Shown here piece after piece: positions 60,001-64,000 of a DNA stretch of 64,000 nucleotides (positions within the stretch are counted from its first letter, which is position 1; each line of letters begins with the position of its first letter). Under the pieces are notes generated by a model. That model was not told where the DNA came from and made no database searches. It was given only the letters and a program-made list of their open reading frames with translations. This DNA comes from Anarhynchus alexandrinus (Eukaryota; Chordata; Aves; Charadriiformes; Charadriidae). The stretch lies in contig VUYV01000044.1 of assembly GCA_008711295.1 (NCBI GenBank), forward strand, positions 2,009,750 through 2,073,749, in the 5' to 3' direction. Both the position numbers and the translations under genes were made by a program.

Positions 60001-63000
60001 TTTCCATCCAGGTTGTTTTCTGGTGTGCAGAGCTCCCTGGACCTTTCAGAGCCACTACAACACCGCTTCCCATCACCATCCAGCTACAAAAAGCACTTTA
60101 TTAACACACGTCTTGAACAACAGATGTGTCTACTGGCAGTCAGACACCCCTGAATACGCCAAACACTGGCAGCTCATCTTCAACATCTGTCCCAATTAAC
60201 TTATGGCTCCCACCAGCAGCCCCTGCTTTGCTGACCAGAGCAGAGCATCCCAGCTTGAATGCTAATGAGAGCCCTTTTTCTCAGCAGTAAAAGGACAGCA
60301 GTATCTCAGTCATCCGTCTGCACCAGTTCTTTGCACATATCAGCGCATTGCCTGGGAAATGTGGTGGCAGGGAGACACATCCCTCACACTGCAGCTGGCT
60401 GGGAAGCCTCTCAGTTGCAACAGCTCTGTCCCCAAACACAGCAGACAGCCTGGGGAAGAGGGATGGCTCTGGGTTACATGGCTGCTCAGGTCTGGGGTCC
60501 CTCTTTGCCCCCCTTACCTCTTCATGAACTCTTCAAGCTGTTTTTTGGCACTATGGGATCCTCATGCTGCACTGGCCACTAACACAAGGTGGTCAGGTCT
60601 GGGGTCCCAAACAAACAGGGCATTTTCCACCGTTTCCCTTTGTCTCTGAGCTCTTCTAATGCCTCCCTCCCGATAATGCTCTGTTTCCCTGCCGTTTCCA
60701 CTCCTCTCCCTCTCCAGGCTGGGCTCAGGGAGCAGGACAGGCTCCGTAGGCATACTGAGAGAGACAGCCATCCCACTAGATTTTCAGGCACGTTAGGAGA
60801 CCATTAGAAATACCATGCTTTTGTTTTCATTTCCCTTCCTCGTAACTACAGCTCGGCACGAACCCACTTCCCAGCCGTGAAGGCCCCCCGGGTAGGCAGT
60901 GCCACAGCGGGGTCCGGCAGTACCCACGGCCACCCCTCGCCGGCTACATCTCCCTGTCCAAGTTATTCCATCACCGGGGGCAATGGAAACCCAGCGCTTC
61001 CTCCACCTCTCAAGTGTGTCTCAGAACAAGCCTACAGCTCCAGGGGCTGCTTTTAAGACAAATATGTCACTGTGGAGACCCACAGCAAATGAACAACTCT
61101 GCTGCCAGTGCAAAATTTCTGGGCTCCCACCATCCTTGTGTCAATCTGTCGTGCCCACAGCTGTAACATCTGTCCTCTAACTCCCGGCAGCAAGGGGGGA
61201 GCACGTGGGGCAGTGTGGGGCTCTCACAGTCAGTCCCATCTTGGGAGAAGCCCCTTTTTTCATCCAAGTGTATCCTTCCATCCAATTTCAGGCTGAGTGT
61301 TACCCACCAGCCCGGTTGGGGCTGCGCTGTCGGGATCGCTGCGAGTGGAGCCAGCCCTTCTCTGGCACAGCCGGGGCAGGACACTGGCATGGCTGATCCC
61401 CCAGCAGCCGTGGAGGTGACAGTGGGTGCCGCTGGGTTGAGGGCTCCTCTGGTCCCCCTTGGTGCCCCCCACATTCAGGGGAGCCCATCAATTCCTTTCA
61501 CCCTTTTGGCGAGTCCCCAGGTGGTTTCCCGGCACTTGGGGCAGGATTAGCCCTCAGCACTTGCCAACTAGCAAATGTCCTTATTGTCACCTCAGTGGGG
61601 ACACAGGGCTGGCCCTCAGGATGTGGCGCTGGGGGAGCTACCTGACCCCAGATCTGCCTACAGCCCGCCTGCCTGGCTCGCTTCTCCTTTTGGGCATTTA
61701 ACACCGTCTGGAAGCTGTGTCGGGGGGAGAAGAGGAGACAGACAGACGGACGGGAGCTGCTCTGATGTAAAACAGAGACGGGGAAGTGAAAGAGGAGCCT
61801 GCGAACGCCCCGGTGAGCAGCCCAGCGCCGGGGACAGGGCGAGAAGCACGTTTGTGTCATTACTCATGGAGAAGCTGGCAGGGAGGCACGCGGAGAGGGC
61901 CAGATCCCCGCTGCTACAGCACTGCTGACTTCGCACAGGCGTATCAGGAGGGAGCGCAGCCCGACCGCTGCGCCGGGATCCAGACTCTTCCCGCCACGGG
62001 AAGCACAAAGCAAGCTCAAAGCATGGAGCCAGAGATGCTCCATGGCCACGGGGCTGGTGCGGGGTCTGACCTGCGGCAGGGGTGCGTGGCAGCATCTCCG
62101 GCTGAAAGGAGAGGGAAGGAGGTGGGCAGGGTGGCCCCACGCGGGGAGGACAGCCCCACACCAGGACCCACGGCTCCACACAGCCCCCGCTCCACACCGG
62201 CCAAGCTTTCCTCCACTGATCTGTACATACCTAAATAGGGCAAAGAAAGAGAAGGAAAAACGCAGGGGAGGAAACGGCCCATCCCCAGCAGCCCTCAACA
62301 CACGTTTCCTCTGCCGAGAGGCCGGGCAGGGTGGATGGCCAAATCTCAGAGCTCCGGCTCCTACTCCTGTTTTCCAACAGGGAGACTGCACCTCGGCACA
62401 TGCTGGAGCATGAAGCACATCTGCTCCCCAGGGCCACCCTTTTACTGTCTCTGCTTGGATCTTCAGTGGGAATAACCAGGCAGGCCCCCTCCTTCAGGGA
62501 CGCAGGGCTGGGATGCAGCCTCCCGTGGGCTCATCCCCAGCCCTTTGCAGCCTGGAGTTTCCTTTGAGACCATGAAATGAGCCGGGAGCCCCATTGCATC
62601 ACTTTGGGAAGAGGGTGTGATTTCCCCAGGGTGGTGCATGCCGGCAGCCCGGTGAGCGGGGAGGCAGCCAGCATGTCGTGCCATCGCAGGGGAACGCGTG
62701 GCTGCGGAGGAACAGGAGCAAGAATTCCCCTCCTGGCTCCCGGCGGGCGGGCGCTACGGGAAGCAGCTCCGGGAAGCAGCACCGTGGGAGCACGTGGGGT
62801 GGGACAGAGCCGCACGCGGCACTGCCCACAGCAGGGACTTTCCCAAATTGCTAAGGTGTGACTGCAGGGAGGTGGCCCCGGCATGCGGCAGTGGCTTTGA
62901 GAAGGTGCCAGGGGCCACGCTTGGCAGCGGCGGGGAGGGAAGCCCTGGCACTCGCTCTCGGGGATCAGCCCGGCCCAGCTGCTCAGCGCCGGACATTTGG

Positions 63001-64000
63001 AGACAGCCCAAAGCTTTGCTTTTGTGCATGTTTGCATTCCAGGCTGGGGATACACCTGGAGCCAAAACCCAAAAGCTTTGAGGATGCTCATGGATGAATC
63101 CTGCATGGACTTCGTAGCCCACCTCCACCTGCCAAGACCATCTTAACCATGGGCGTGGGGTCTGTTTTTAGCTTCCCCCACACTGGTTAGTTGATGCACA
63201 GCATGAGTGACCCCAAGCAGCCCTACAAAACCTGACCTGGCTCCTGTCAGGTCCTCAGGACAGCCTTGGAAAATGGGTCACTCTTTGAATTAACAGCGTT
63301 AAATTGTCCCAGGCAATTCTTGGACAAATCTAAACCCTCTTTTTGTGAAGGTGTAGAAATTGCTGCCTTAATTAGCAATCAAAATCACACCTCAGCATCA
63401 GCCCAGTGCCACAGTGCAAAGAGCATCATGGCATAACCCAGGACGGTGTTGCACCAGCCCTAGGTTAGATGGACATTGCCTGCTGCAGATGTTGAAGCAC
63501 AGAGCAGCAAAGGCAAGTGCCACCAGCAGTGACAGTGACAGCGGCTGTGACAGCGGGCCATGCCAGCAGAGCCCTGCGGGTGCCCACACCAATGCTTTAT
63601 GCCAGGATGGGGCAGCAGCATGGCTGTGGGTCGCAGCTGGTGGCAGGCGGAGGATGGGGGGGGAGCAGGGAAGCTCTCACCACTTCCCCAACCCAGCCCT
63701 CTGCCCGGACACCACAGGAGACAATCTGTGAATGAGCCTGAGCTCAGGCTGGGCAGGAGGGAGGGAATCGTTCCTGAGTCACCCACGGGCTGCCCAAAGT
63801 GGGGTCGGGCAGAGACACACGAGTCACCCTGTGCCAGCACTTGGGTCCCCACCTGCACCCACTGCCCTTTCCAACCCCATGAACAGCCCTGGAGCTGCTG
63901 TGGCCGGAGCGGAGGAGCCGGGGTTTGGTGGGAGGCGGCTGCGCAGCCTGGGCTGGGGGAGCTAACGCAAGCTGAGGCTTTTTGCGGGTGCATTAGTCAC
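57076..64000. other. Intergenic, GC-rich, no gene recognised
   Basis: No exon supported. I looked for the next genes expected from amniote gene order (UBE2V1 and TMEM189/PEDS1, then CEBPB) and saw no recognisable peptide. Smaller AT-rich islands lie at about 58,170-58,340, 58,665-58,790 and 63,270-63,400. Confidence 0.45.
58826..58861. repeat. GTCCCAT short tandem repeat
   Basis: About five head-to-tail copies of a 7-bp unit with GTCCCGT and GTCCCAT variants, ending in ATGTTCC. Confidence 0.85.

Noticed and set aside
39104..63781. AP-1 consensus sites (39104, 44005, 50762, 63775) around SNAI1
   Set aside because: The total number of TGAGTCA/TGACTCA sites in the window, including one at 6140, is no more than expected by chance for a 7-mer in 64 kb.
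1..64000. CRISPR arrays, operons, bacterial-type systems or tRNA/rRNA genes
   Set aside because: None seen; the window is vertebrate nuclear DNA and no regular spacer arrays or tRNA box pairs were noticed in an eye scan.

Overview
This is a vertebrate nuclear window, almost certainly from a bird. The genes are split by GT-AG introns, the promoters are CpG islands, and a CR1-type LINE relic and a solo LTR of an avian type are present. Gene order matches the conserved amniote block SPATA2 - RNF114 - SNAI1 (human 20q13, chicken chromosome 20). Several hundred longer open frames are scattered through the window, but only three genes are supported by family-level protein similarity and correct splice phases.

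Layout. 1-19,770: about 20 kb of moderately AT-rich sequence with no recognisable coding exon. It holds a GAAA microsatellite, two degraded MIR-like SINEs, a CR1-type LINE scrap and one orphan candidate terminal exon on the minus strand (about 13.36-13.64 kb). It also holds a 357-bp near-perfect tandem duplication whose junction is a single N, which looks like an assembly artefact. 19,775-28,930, minus strand: SPATA2 (two coding exons, 523 residues, long 3' UTR), with a predicted non-coding first exon in a CpG island at 28.3-29.0 kb. 29,021-29,428: a 408-base run of N covering the inferred RNF114 promoter and exon 1. 29,824-35,820, plus strand: RNF114 exons 2-6 and its 3' UTR, with a 499-bp solo LTR in the intron between exons 3 and 4. 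35,830-37,850: intergenic. 37,850-43,800, plus strand: GC-rich upstream region and the complete three-exon SNAI1 gene (254 residues, five zinc fingers). 43,810-64,000: about 20 kb of GC-rich intergenic sequence with no exon I can support, in which short AT-rich islands stand out as candidate conserved regulatory elements.

Roles. SPATA2 bridges CYLD to the linear-ubiquitin ligase LUBAC and RNF114 is a RING ubiquitin ligase. The two ubiquitin-signalling genes lie head to head and appear to share one CpG island carrying three identical ETS cores and a perfect CRE. SNAI1 is the Snail repressor of epithelial genes that drives epithelial-mesenchymal transition and neural-crest/mesoderm migration. 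The long gene-poor flank 3' of it is where its distal enhancers would be expected.
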